Assembly (NCBI GenBank): GCA_027475525.1
Contig: JAMWFC010000113.1
Span: forward strand, 1,290,001 to 1,354,000
Reading direction: 5' to 3'
DNA from: Macrolepiota albuminosa
Taxonomy: Eukaryota; Basidiomycota; Agaricomycetes; Agaricales; Agaricaceae
DNA length: 64,000 nucleotides
Part shown: piece after piece, positions 39,901 to 48,504 of the stretch
Numbering within the stretch: the stretch's first letter is position 1
How the letters are laid out: each line of letters opens with the position of its first letter
The notes under the pieces: model-generated
Seen by the model: the letters and a program-made list of their open reading frames with translations, nothing else
Databases searched by the model: none
What the model was told of the DNA's origin: nothing
Translations under genes and position numbers: made by a program

Positions 39901-40222
39901 TTAAGCCCGAGAATCGCACCGGTGCCCTTTGAGGTACCTGTATGATCGGCGGTGACTCACTAGCCACCCCAACCTCTCTTCCAACTCTACGCTGGACTGG
40001 ACGTCTCTGCTCTGTCATGAGCAAGCTCCCCGGCATATCTGTTCGGGCTGGGGTCAGCTCGACCTCAGCCTCTTCCCAATTTGCCACCTGCTGATCTTGA
40101 GTGTGTGCTGCCACTGGTGTGGCATTCTCGTCCTTCTGCACCGGGGCGACATTGTCGTTCCGTTCTGGTGGCAGAGGTTCGTGATCCATTCCACTATCAA
40201 TCGGCTTGCGTTCGGCGCTCAA
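36920..40222 (-). CDS. gag: Gypsy-4 gag with zinc knuckle and protease
   Basis: 1100 codons, fully open, from the minus-strand ATG at 40222. Disordered, charged N-terminal half; a conserved block IDDQGISFNGSQPIDEMRREF near residue 420; a gag domain (FSELEDWTMDVCYHLA, FVLPEFLEGPAKRWFRHHVL, YDTLVDHAQNMAIYPDAW); a CCHC knuckle (CYACGEKGHFASTCP); an acidic stretch; and a retropepsin (AWTLWDSGSTTTGVTPQF, MIVGTPYMRKHQVVLDF). It shares all of these with Gypsy-5 gag. The frame continues into pol after a single TGA. Confidence 0.92.
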   Translation of the reverse strand: MSAERKPIDSGMDHEPLPPERNDNVAPVQKDENATPVAAHTQDQQVANWEEAEVELTPARTDMPGSLLMTEQRRPVQRRVGREVGVASESPPIIQVPQRAPVRFSGLRTSGGGVATHEEKKPSPFRAGAPGTAGEAWTSSEGRREDAVHETPWRNIPESTPLSRRPGGQRPAVPVQTTGTRRRQPTVADDTSDEDENGRYEATLDVQIAMLWARFPEISKLSTRARLKLYVNKHMQLIEARGEALPEVGTDEYISAYMQILDLEAQSYLDRKSRRGSAASTPAEAELIPTIPAGRGSSPHIEEAFSNIFAPQQAGETQEQYQTRVAAGQRQQRFVGYRPTAMSVAETVTSRPATHVLLETVPEEVLSPQVKREAEDPVVPARVPLADTFQDRVAFQRMRIQDLRGQGYSRIDDQGISFNGSQPIDEMRREFVERAQNSCRSKHGSDISSREEPRELGPDRWNGGQGPRDDRSHSPRGPMTRSVQAFSTFVPADGRNKTPGMNEATRAYTDSMHRRLVSIIDDAVGIALRLPEGIKPRRADPKHILPYKGGTKFSELEDWTMDVCYHLAACLYGGDRMDKERVFVLPEFLEGPAKRWFRHHVLHHNRARQHWTFKDVILELYNRFVSASTMQDAREAFYSAVYTEALGVQGFYDTLVDHAQNMAIYPDAWTVCETFLKGIPAEMRQVLIRDDGLSPEINEVEEFVAHAIHYEQALKTARHFDLHSSRVKAAGPMEARQSRMIGTFLVRKADMERNRNPRFVLRRTLSRPHRPKPIEPKLVAEERGHHPPKPEANRDPRKERGTGPGGTGEKRIVTCYACGEKGHFASTCPKRGQIVGKPRAYVRAAHTEAEESANDADEELDVEEEDESSQSGEEGPVDDEVGTVMIDGDEYVEVDVYDSELYASSAEQEFLMALTDFPEDEESMQLGAGRVKVHKVKLRKAARKLTRPQLRREDKECLATYVKVGGHEAWTLWDSGSTTTGVTPQFCQVHDLAVHQLERPITLQLGTVGSRAAVQFGANLELTVPGSTSVEYVDVANFDRYDMIVGTPYMRKHQVVLDFCNNKVIVAGTEIPAVRVAVEEAGERVRRQRATERKRAVGTN

Positions 40223-40410
40223 GAAGCTTGATGGTTGATGTCGCTGTCAATCGAGATTCTAGAACTAAGTTCTAGAATGTATAATTCTTGTATGTTCGCG
40301 TACAGATTATCGTCGTTCGACGATTCAAAAAAGTGTAAGAGATAAGTTCTAGAATGTATAATTCTTGTATGTTCACGTACAGATTATCGTCGTTCGACGA
40401 TTCAAAAAAG
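40223..40410 (-). other. Gypsy-4 leader with hairpins and a 77-base duplication
   Basis: Leader between the 5' LTR and gag. It holds TTCTAGAA/TTCTAGAA around CTAAG (40257-40277) and ATCGTCG/CGACGAT. A 77-base duplication (40267-40343/40344-40420, one G/A mismatch) spans the LTR edge. I see no TGG-type primer site next to the LTR; the minus strand reads CTTTTTTGAATCG there, similar to TTTTTTTGAATCC in Gypsy-5. Confidence 0.7.
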
Positions 40411-40747
40411 TGTAAGAGATATTACTGGCTTACTCACACAAGACACAGAATCTGCCAAAGCAGTAGATTTCTCTGTACGTAGTGTAAGTAAAAAAGTATC
40501 TCCCCAAATACGAGTAAATACACTATAATTTAACGTAAATTAATTAAAGTAAATTAATTAGAGAAATAATTACTACTGTAATTATGTCCTCTAATACGAT
40601 ATGCTTCCCACACCCCTAAGGGTGAGTAAATTAATTAGAGAAATAATTACTACTGTAATTATGTCCTCTAATACGATATGCTTCCCACACCCCTAAGGGT
40701 GTGGATATGGTGAAATAATGAATAGGGACCTCGAAGAGGTCCCCCTG
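40411..40747 (-). repeat. Gypsy-4 5' LTR, main part
   Basis: Matches 18252-18516 with about one change (AAAGCAG versus AAAGCGG). After leaving out the extra 77 bases it is 260 long; its last five bases, TTACA, lie at 52182-52186 beyond Gypsy-5. The CCCTG ending at 40747 is repeated at 52177-52181. Confidence 0.93.
40548..40701. repeat. 77-base tandem duplication in Gypsy-4 5' LTR
   Basis: Copies 40548-40624 and 40625-40701. The 3' LTR has this segment once, so the second copy is not original. Confidence 0.92.
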
Positions 40748-40980
40748 TGTAGCGTAGTCCGCTATGTGGCGTTGGCCACATAGCTTTACTTACTGTATAT
40801 TAGTACATATTATATTATATTTATTATAATATAATATTTATTTACATTCGTATATAATTAGTTACTCAGCTGCTTACAAAGCAGCTTATTTTGTTGTAAA
40901 CTACATTGTCAATAGACCGGTCTGGTCTGATTCAGTGTTGTGTGCACACTAAGCTCTCTCAAATTCGTAACTTCGTTACA
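40748..40980 (+). repeat. Gypsy-5 5' LTR
   Basis: 233 bases, TGTAGCGTAG...CTTCGTTACA, with an AT-rich core (TATTATATTATATTT). It has the hairpins GCTATGTGG/CCACATAGC, AGCTGCTT/AAGCAGCT and a terminal GTAAC/GTTAC. Confidence 0.95.
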
Positions 40981-41072
40981 TTTTTTTGAATCCGCCAGCT
41001 AGGATCTATTGCCTAGCATCCGACGTCAGTCGTTGAGTTCGTTGACAGAACTCTATCAGCTTCTCGAGCTTC

Positions 41073-44000
41073 TTGCACAGCCACACCGTGCAAATTTCAA
41101 ACAGGGGATCGATGAGTAATCCCATACCTGCAGCGCCCACTGACGGCGGGCGAAATGCCCATGACCTACGGGGAGACCCAGCAGACACCCAGGACGCGTC
41201 AGCGTCCAATGCGGGTCAGGTAAGACCCAAGGCTCAAGACCGAGGTCAGAGTGCTGACCTGGCCGGGAATGAGAGCGAGGCCCGGAGAGCTGAAAGCTCA
41301 CAGCAGGACGGCCCGCAACGCCTCCAAGACAAGATGCCCGGGGGATTAACGCCCCCAGTTACGCAGTTGCCAGGAGGACCGCGACGGTCTAGCCGATTGG
41401 CTTCCAAAGGACCCCCGCAGGACGGCCGACAGTTAACCGGCGCCTATGGCGCCCCAGGAGACGCTGAGTCGTCAGTACGGACTGGGAGAACCCTCCCTGC
41501 GAACCGGAGCAGTGGGACCAGGCGGTCCACAGCGGGTCCAATGCCTTCTAAAGTAGCGGAAGCCCGCTTAGAAGAGGTACCGGAGGAGGCTGCAAGGCCT
41601 GAAGGATACCGCGCGGAAGATCGATTTCCGCGCACACCAGCAGTGGAGGAAGCTCAGGAGGTTGTAGAACTTCCAGAGGAGGTGATGGAGTCGTCAAGTG
41701 ACGACGACGTCAGAGCAGAGGAACAGCGGCTGAAAACCGCGTACACCGTGCGCTTGCGGGTGTTCTGGGACTTGCACCCAGAGGTGATGAAATACACCAC
41801 CCAAGCGCGACTCGAGCGCTACGCGTCAGCCCATATAGTAGCACTTAGGCGACAAGGGCACGAAGTGCCCAATGTATTCAGTACGAAATATACTGATTTA
41901 ATGGTGAGAGTGCTCACTATGGAGCTGCAAATGTATGTGCAGCGTAAGGCCACACGACAATCGGGGGTCTCGACCCCCTGGAGCCACACGTCCGAAGAAT
42001 GCTCGGCACGACGCAATCAAGACGTCGGAATCGAGCTAGTGGAGGCACTAGCACGGGCGCAAGAAGTGCCCGAAGTAAGACCGGTGAGTACTTTTTATAC
42101 TCCAGCAGGACAAGGGTGGTGTGAGGAGCCCCCGCACATGCGTAACCATGACCGTAGGACAGATATGTCAGGTCCGGATGGGCACGATAGCACTGTGCTC
42201 AAAGTGGAAAGCGAGGCATCCGTGATGCCGCGCGTGCCCATGGCCGAAACGTTGAGCAACAGAGTCGCGTACCAACGTATGCGCAATGGCGACCTCAGGA
42301 CTAAGGGACAGTCCCTTATAGACGATCAGGGCATCGTATTCGAGGGCACTAAGCCCATTGACGAGATGCGTCGTCAATTCGTCACGCAGGGTCAGGAGAA
42401 TCAAGCTTCTCCAGGTCCAGGGCGGCGCAACGATCATGATCGAGGAGACTTCCTCAATCGAGATGGCGCCACGAGACGTGATGTCCCTGGTAACGGCCAG
42501 GATGACGGCCCTAGGTTGATTCCTCAAGACGAGGGCAATTATGCCCACAGTCGAGGAGGCTCGGGACGTCCCCCGCAAGGTGGACGGGGAAAGTCACTTC
42601 CCCATGCCGCTGACTTGGCGACTAGATCCCCGGGTCAGCGGGAAGCCATCCGAATGCATCGTGAGGCCATGCACGATCGCCTGCATCGAGTAGTCGATGA
42701 TGCCCTGGGCGTAACCTTACGGTTACCAGACGGAGTGAAGCTGCGTAAAGCAGACAGTAGGCACATTCGCGCCTATACAGGCGCGTCCAAGTTCAGCGAC
42801 CTGGAAGATTGGGCGATGGATGTATGCACCCATCTTGCCATGTGCTTATACGGAGGTGACCGTATGGAACGAGAACGAATTTTCGTTCTGCCTGAGTTCT
42901 TGGCCGGAGAGGCCATGGGTTGGTTTCGACGGGCAGTACTGCACGTCAATCGTGTCCAATATGACTGGACGTTTAAAGGAGTCCTTACAGGACTGTACGA
43001 TCGATTCGTACACCCCTCAACGCTCCAGGATGCAAGGCGGGACTTCCAGTCCGCCAAGTATACCGAGAAGTTGGGAGTACAAGGGTTCTATGATACCCTT
43101 AATGACCATGCCCAGAACATGGCAGTATACCCGGACGGGTATACAATGCTCGAAACGTTCTTGGATGGCATTCCAGCGGATATGCGCCGCTATTTGATAC
43201 GTGAGGACGGCTTGTCCCCAGAAGTCAACGATGTGGAAGAATTCGTGGCATATGCCATCCGGTATGAGCAGTCTCTGAAGACTGCTAACCACTACAAACA
43301 TCGGAGTGGACACAAAGGGGGATCCAGGCGACTACCGCCTGGTGGGACGCCCTCACGGGGTCAGCATGTGGGGACCTTCCTGGCCAAGAAGACCGATCTG
43401 GATCGTGACCGCAACACGCGGTTTGTTGTACGCAAGACCCCTGTTGCGAACCAAGGGCGGAGCCGCCCACGCCCAGAGCGGGCGCTGGACGGAGAACGTC
43501 CTAAATCAAGGCCGGACTTCAAACTGGCCAACCCACCAGGTCAGTCGGGGACTTGTTTCGCGTGTGGCCAACCAGGCCACTACGCTACCAACTGCCCTGC
43601 GAAGCCAGGACCCCCGAGGAAGGGGTATACACCCCGCGCCCACCTTCGAGCTGCACATACTGCAGCCGCGAGTGGGAGTGACGGAGACGTATCTGCCGAT
43701 TCTGAGGCGGAGAACCCCACAAACGACCAGGAGCCCCCAGAGGAGGCATCGGGCGCCGAGCCCGAGAGTGTGGTCATGGAGGGGGAGGAGTACGTCACAG
43801 TCGACGTATATGACGACGTCTACGACAATGAGTATTACAGTCGCGACAGCGACTCTGAGTGCCTAGCGGCGATGACGGATTGGCCGTCCGCAAATGACCC
43901 CGAACGGAATAACGTGGTTCGGATGAAGAAGGTGACCCTTCGTCGTGCAGAGGGCACTTTGCAGCGCCCTACATTGAAGCGAGCAGACAAGGAGTGCCTG

Positions 44001-44423
44001 GTCTCATATGTGGACGTAGACGGCCACAAGGCATGGACCCTATGGGACTCTGGGAGTACCACATCGGGCATAACGCCCCAGTTCGCCCATGTGTACGGAA
44101 TATCCGTGCAGGAGTTGGATATGCCATTGGCGTTACAGCTGGGCACCGTAGGGAGCCGAGCCATGGTGCAGTACGGGACAAATGTGAATGTCCAAACGCC
44201 GGGCTCACGTAGCCGTGAATACATGGATGTAGCGAACTTCGATCGCTACAATATAATACTGGGAACGCCATTCATGCGGCGTAACAAAGTCATACTAGAC
44301 TTTGACCAATGTCAGGTACTGGTGAATGGGAAAGTGATCCCAGCCGAACGAGCAACAGCAGACGACACTGATAATCGTCTGCGACGTCATCGCACTACGG
44401 AGAAACGCAAGGACTCTCCATGA
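41073..44423 (+). CDS. gag: Gypsy-5 gag with zinc knuckle and protease
   Basis: 1116 codons from 41073; an ATG at 41112 (MSNPIPAAPTDGG) is an equally good start. Layout matches Gypsy-4 gag: disordered charged N-terminus, IDDQGIVFEGTKPIDEMRRQF, gag domain (FSDLEDWAMDVCTHLAMCLYGG, FVLPEFLAGEAMGWFRRAVL), CCHC knuckle CFACGQPGHYATNCP (43553-43597), acidic stretch, retropepsin LWDSGSTTSGITPQF (near 44037-44080). Fully open. It ends in TGA at 44421-44423, followed in frame by pol. The nucleotide sequence is crowded with short hairpins. Confidence 0.92.
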   Translation: MHSHTVQISNRGSMSNPIPAAPTDGGRNAHDLRGDPADTQDASASNAGQVRPKAQDRGQSADLAGNESEARRAESSQQDGPQRLQDKMPGGLTPPVTQLPGGPRRSSRLASKGPPQDGRQLTGAYGAPGDAESSVRTGRTLPANRSSGTRRSTAGPMPSKVAEARLEEVPEEAARPEGYRAEDRFPRTPAVEEAQEVVELPEEVMESSSDDDVRAEEQRLKTAYTVRLRVFWDLHPEVMKYTTQARLERYASAHIVALRRQGHEVPNVFSTKYTDLMVRVLTMELQMYVQRKATRQSGVSTPWSHTSEECSARRNQDVGIELVEALARAQEVPEVRPVSTFYTPAGQGWCEEPPHMRNHDRRTDMSGPDGHDSTVLKVESEASVMPRVPMAETLSNRVAYQRMRNGDLRTKGQSLIDDQGIVFEGTKPIDEMRRQFVTQGQENQASPGPGRRNDHDRGDFLNRDGATRRDVPGNGQDDGPRLIPQDEGNYAHSRGGSGRPPQGGRGKSLPHAADLATRSPGQREAIRMHREAMHDRLHRVVDDALGVTLRLPDGVKLRKADSRHIRAYTGASKFSDLEDWAMDVCTHLAMCLYGGDRMERERIFVLPEFLAGEAMGWFRRAVLHVNRVQYDWTFKGVLTGLYDRFVHPSTLQDARRDFQSAKYTEKLGVQGFYDTLNDHAQNMAVYPDGYTMLETFLDGIPADMRRYLIREDGLSPEVNDVEEFVAYAIRYEQSLKTANHYKHRSGHKGGSRRLPPGGTPSRGQHVGTFLAKKTDLDRDRNTRFVVRKTPVANQGRSRPRPERALDGERPKSRPDFKLANPPGQSGTCFACGQPGHYATNCPAKPGPPRKGYTPRAHLRAAHTAAASGSDGDVSADSEAENPTNDQEPPEEASGAEPESVVMEGEEYVTVDVYDDVYDNEYYSRDSDSECLAAMTDWPSANDPERNNVVRMKKVTLRRAEGTLQRPTLKRADKECLVSYVDVDGHKAWTLWDSGSTTSGITPQFAHVYGISVQELDMPLALQLGTVGSRAMVQYGTNVNVQTPGSRSREYMDVANFDRYNIILGTPFMRRNKVILDFDQCQVLVNGKVIPAERATADDTDNRLRRHRTTEKRKDSP

Positions 44424-44426
44424 CTT
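44421..44426 (+). promoter_or_regulatory. candidate stop-codon readthrough site, Gypsy-5 gag-pol (UGA CUU)
   Basis: TGA ends gag, CTT follows, and the same frame runs on into pol. The nearby ATGA overlap (ATG at 44420) leads to an unrelated frame of 166 codons, so simple stop-start coupling does not give pol. Confidence 0.5.
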
Positions 44427-47400
44427 GGCCGGCGCAGAGTGCCGACCATGGAGGATGGGGAGGAGGAAGTGCAGGCTATGCCTGGACTAAGCGCAGACCA
44501 CAACGTGGTAATGATGAGCGAGGAGGAGTATCAAGCCTCCAAGAGGAGCAACGAGCGAATAATCGCTCCCGAGATTCGAGGCGCAAGGCCTCCAGACAAA
44601 CGCCATCGCAAGGCGAGACGACGGGAGGACTCAGTGGACGTATGCCCACCTACGTCCTCACGAGTCAAGTTGGAAGACTTGAAAGACAGCACTCGAGAGG
44701 CGGAAGCCTCAGTAGAGGGGGACACACGGTCTCTATGGGAACGACCAGCTCCTCTACCGGAGTACGACTGGGCATACGACCCCCGAATGCCGCAAGAGTG
44801 GAACAAGCTGGTGGCAGCCACGTGTGCGCGAAATGCGCACCAGAGACGGATGACCGTCAAACCAGTGTATCGCCAGCCAGTCCCGGACGAGGTATCCGTA
44901 GCGTACTCGCTTGTACGTGAGGGAAGAAGCCTCGTGGCTTGTAAGGCAGCGGTAGCGGGTGCCCCGCTGAGACTACATATACCTGATGACAGTGTCAATC
45001 GGGTGCTCGCAATGCGAGAACAGTACGCGCCGCCGCCTCGGCCACCCTCAGAGACGGTGGAAGTACTTCCCCCGGTACGCATGAAGGGGAAGCAGAAGGC
45101 GACAAGCCTTCGTGAGGAAGATATCCCTCGGTTGCGTCAGCAATGGCAAGAAGAATTTGCCGACATGGTCAATGGGACCAAGGAGGAGCTCCCGCCGTGG
45201 CGGGAGGTGAACCATGAGATTAATCTCATAGACGAGAACAAGCAGTATAAGTACCACTTGCCGCGCTGTCCGCGCGCCCTCCAGGAGCAACTACGCGATA
45301 AGACTAATCGCTACTTGAATGCTCAATGGTGGTCCCCATGCACCACCGCTCAAGCTGCACCGTTATTGTGCATCCCGAAGAAGGATGGAACCCTTTGAAC
45401 AGCTCTTGATGCGCGTCAGCGCAATGACAATACCATAAAGGATGTAACTCCTTTACCAGATCAAGAGGTGATCCGGGAAGACGTGGCTCAGGCGAAGTAT
45501 CGCTCGAAGATTGACCTTACTGACGCTTACGAGCAGGTGCACATTCGCACCAAGGACGTACCCAAGACCGTATTTGCGTCGATCATGGGTACATTCACGA
45601 GCAATATAATGCAGATTGGAGACTGCAATGCTCCAGCAACTTTCCAGAGGCTAATGACCTCTATCTTCCGAGACGTAATAGGACGTTTCATGCACGTCTA
45701 CTTAGATGACATATTCATCTACTCGGATACCATGGAGGAGCATGAGCAGCACCTCAGAGTCGTATTCGAACGACTGCGCAAGTACAAGTTGTACTTGAAG
45801 TGGAAAAAATGTGAGCTCTACGCTCAGAGTATAGACTGCCTAGGGCATGTCATAGACGAGCGGGGTATCCACCCTGATCAGGACAAGCTCGATCATATTC
45901 GGGAGTGGCGCACGCCCCGAAACTACAATGACATCCAACGATTCGTTGGCCTTGTCAACTACATATTGAGCTTCTTGCCCGATGTCACAGCCTATACTGG
46001 GCCACTTATGGCCATGACGCAGAATGGGTCACCGTTCAATTGGAGGCCGTTGCACCAGCGGTGCTTCGAGATGGTCAAACGGATCTGTACGAAGACTCCG
46101 GTGATTCGACCAATCGACCCTAGACGGGACGAGCCAATATGGCTCATTTGCGACGCGTCCAAGACAGGCGTCGGGGCCATGTACGGCCAGGGAAGCAGCT
46201 GGCAGACGTGCCGCCCAGCAGGGTTCATGTCGAAGAAGTTTACGACGGCCCAGCAAAACTATGCAGTGCACGAGTTGGAGACTCTTGCCATACTCGAGGC
46301 TCTCCTCAAGTGGGAGGATAAGCTGATGGGATACCCCATCCACATCATAACGGACCACAAGGCCCTTGAGTTCTTTAAAACTCAGGTGAACTTGTCGCCG
46401 CGTCAGCGACGGTGGATAGACTACATGTCGAGATACCAGTTCGACATCACCTATGTTAAAGGTGAACTCAACAAAGTGGCAGACTGCTTGTCACGCTACT
46501 TTGAGAGTGATGTAGTCGGGGAGGCTCACGAGCCTCATGAGTATGTGCAGGCGGACTGCCGCATAGACCCTGATGGAGAGGATTTACCTCTCCACCGATA
46601 CCAGGAGCTCAGGGAGCATGTCCTGGAAGTACGCGCTATGCGTGACGATGAACGGAGGCGAAGCACTCGCCTCAGAGAGCAGCGTGAAGAACGGGACGTA
46701 GCCACCCAGTTGCTCAAGGAGCATGAAACCGTGGACCCAGCATCCACTAGGGAGCACGAGCGCCACGATGTACCCGTTACGCTTGCGGAGATGCTCGAAG
46801 GCGAATTGCCTTCATCCCAGCCTCCTAGCCTGGTCAATGACGACTTCCGGCAGGAGGTGGTGCAGGACTATGGCGATGATCCTCTCTTTGCCGAGATAAT
46901 CGCCAATCCTGCCGACCATCCTCGGTTCAGGCATGAGCCTGGTGGACTCATCACGACGGAGAACCGTCAAGGGGTGGCAGTGGTATGCCTCCCCCGTACG
47001 CGTACCATTGTTACGCGGGTCTTGGACCAGGCCCATGCCCTGGTGGGGCACTTTGGTGCCACCCGGACATTGGGCTACATCCGGCGATGGTATTGGTGGC
47101 CACGTATGGCCCAAGAAGTGACTAAGTTTTGCGCGTCCTGCGCAGCGTGCCAGAGGGCAAAGTTGCCCCCTGGATCCCCTCTTGGGAAGCTACACCAGCT
47201 ACCCGTGCCGGTGAAACCCTGGGACTCAATTGGAATGGACTTCGTAGGTCCCTTTCCCGAGTCCAGAGGGTTCGATTACCTCTGGGTAGTCATATGTCGT
47301 ATGACAAGCATGGTGCACCTCATACCGGTGCGAACTATGCTGACGGCTAAGGAGCTGTCGTGGATCTACCTGAGGGAGATCGTTAGGCTGCATGGGCTGC

Positions 47401-48401
47401 CTAGCACCATTGTGAGCAATCGTGACTCAAAGTTCACGTCTCAATGGTGGAGAGAACTCCACAAACTGCTAGGAGCGCGACTCCTCATGTCGACGTCCTT
47501 CCATCCTCAGACGGATGGGCAGACAGAGCGGGTTAACCGCAGTATAGGTCAGATTTTGAGGGCAGTTGTTCGCCCTGACCAACGGGACTGGGTGGACTGG
47601 TGTCCACTCACTGAGTTCGCGATTAACGCGAGTATCTCGGAGACCACAGGGTATGCGCCCTTTGAACTCAACGGAGGGTACTTGCCCTCCATGCTGCACG
47701 AACTTCGTGCTGATACGGTAGCTCACCGTGGAGTTGTCGAGTTCGCCAGGCAGGCCCTGGAGAACATCGCGGCGGCGCATGACGCCATCATAGAGGCGCG
47801 AGTCTTTCAGGTGAAGAACGCCAATCACCGTAGGCGAACAGACCCGCCAATAGCTGTAGGAGCGTTGGTATACTTATCAACGCGTAATCTGAGGCTCCCA
47901 AAGGGACGGGCGAGTAAACTCTGCCCGAAATGGGTAGGCCCATACCGCGTCCTAGACGCAGAGCCAAGTACCTCCAACTACGTGTTGGAGCTGCCTCTGG
48001 CATTACAGGAACGACGCATTGTTCCTAAGTTCCATGTGTCGCTGTTGCGACCTTATAGCGCGTCTGATGATGCGCTGTTCCCTAACAGGGCGACCCCAGG
48101 CCCCTATGATTTTGGGGCTCGAGACGATGACGAATGGTTCGTCGAGTGCATAATTGGGCACCGGTGGACTGAGCGTAACACACTCGAGTTTGAGGTACAG
48201 ACGATGACGAATGGTTCGTCGAGTGCATAATTGGGCACCGGTGGACTGAGCGTAACACACTCGAGTTTGAGGTACATGGTCCCTGGGGGACACAACATGG
48301 AGCCACACTCCCATTGCTCCAAGCTAGCGGCACTTGACCGTTATTTGGAGTTGAAGGGCGTTAAGCGCCCACATCAATTAAGTAAGCGTGCCGGCGCTTA
48401 A
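44424..48401 (+). pseudogene. pol: Gypsy-5 pol: RT, RNase H, integrase, chromodomain-like end
   Basis: In frame with gag. A TGA at 45396-45398 replaces Arg in the motif KKDGTL-R-TALDAR (CGA-to-TGA by comparison with Gypsy-4). RT then has SKIDLTDAYEQVHI and HVYLDDIFIYSDT (near 45690-45730), RNase H WLICDASKTGVGAMYG, integrase zinc domain (HFGATRTLGYIRRWYWWP, CAACQR) and core. In the second core motif Gypsy-4 reads VSDRD but here VSNRD (AAT at 47418-47420), so a catalytic aspartate is lost. A 77-base duplication at 48122-48275 and a base missing near 48290 break the chromodomain-like end (SLGDTTW, KLAALDRYLELKGVKRP). Dead as an enzyme source. Confidence 0.88.
48122..48275. repeat. 77-base tandem duplication near the end of Gypsy-5 pol
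   Basis: Copies 48122-48198 and 48199-48275. It produces a false stop at 48230. Probably an assembly artefact. Confidence 0.9.
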
Positions 48402-48504
48402 TTTGATCGGCAGTGCCGATCGCGGCTTGGCTGAGTTGGTCAGCAGCTGTGGCTGAAACACGTCTTAAAAGGCGAAATTTCTTTTTTGCCTTTTTTCCCC
48501 AACC

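Noticed and set aside
37138..40275. Several plus-strand ORFs of 60-160 codons
   Set aside because: All are antisense shadows of the intact Gypsy-4 gag.
44420..44920. ATGA stop-start overlap after Gypsy-5 gag opening a 166-codon frame
   Set aside because: The frame is not pol; pol follows gag in gag's own frame, and Gypsy-4 has no such overlap.
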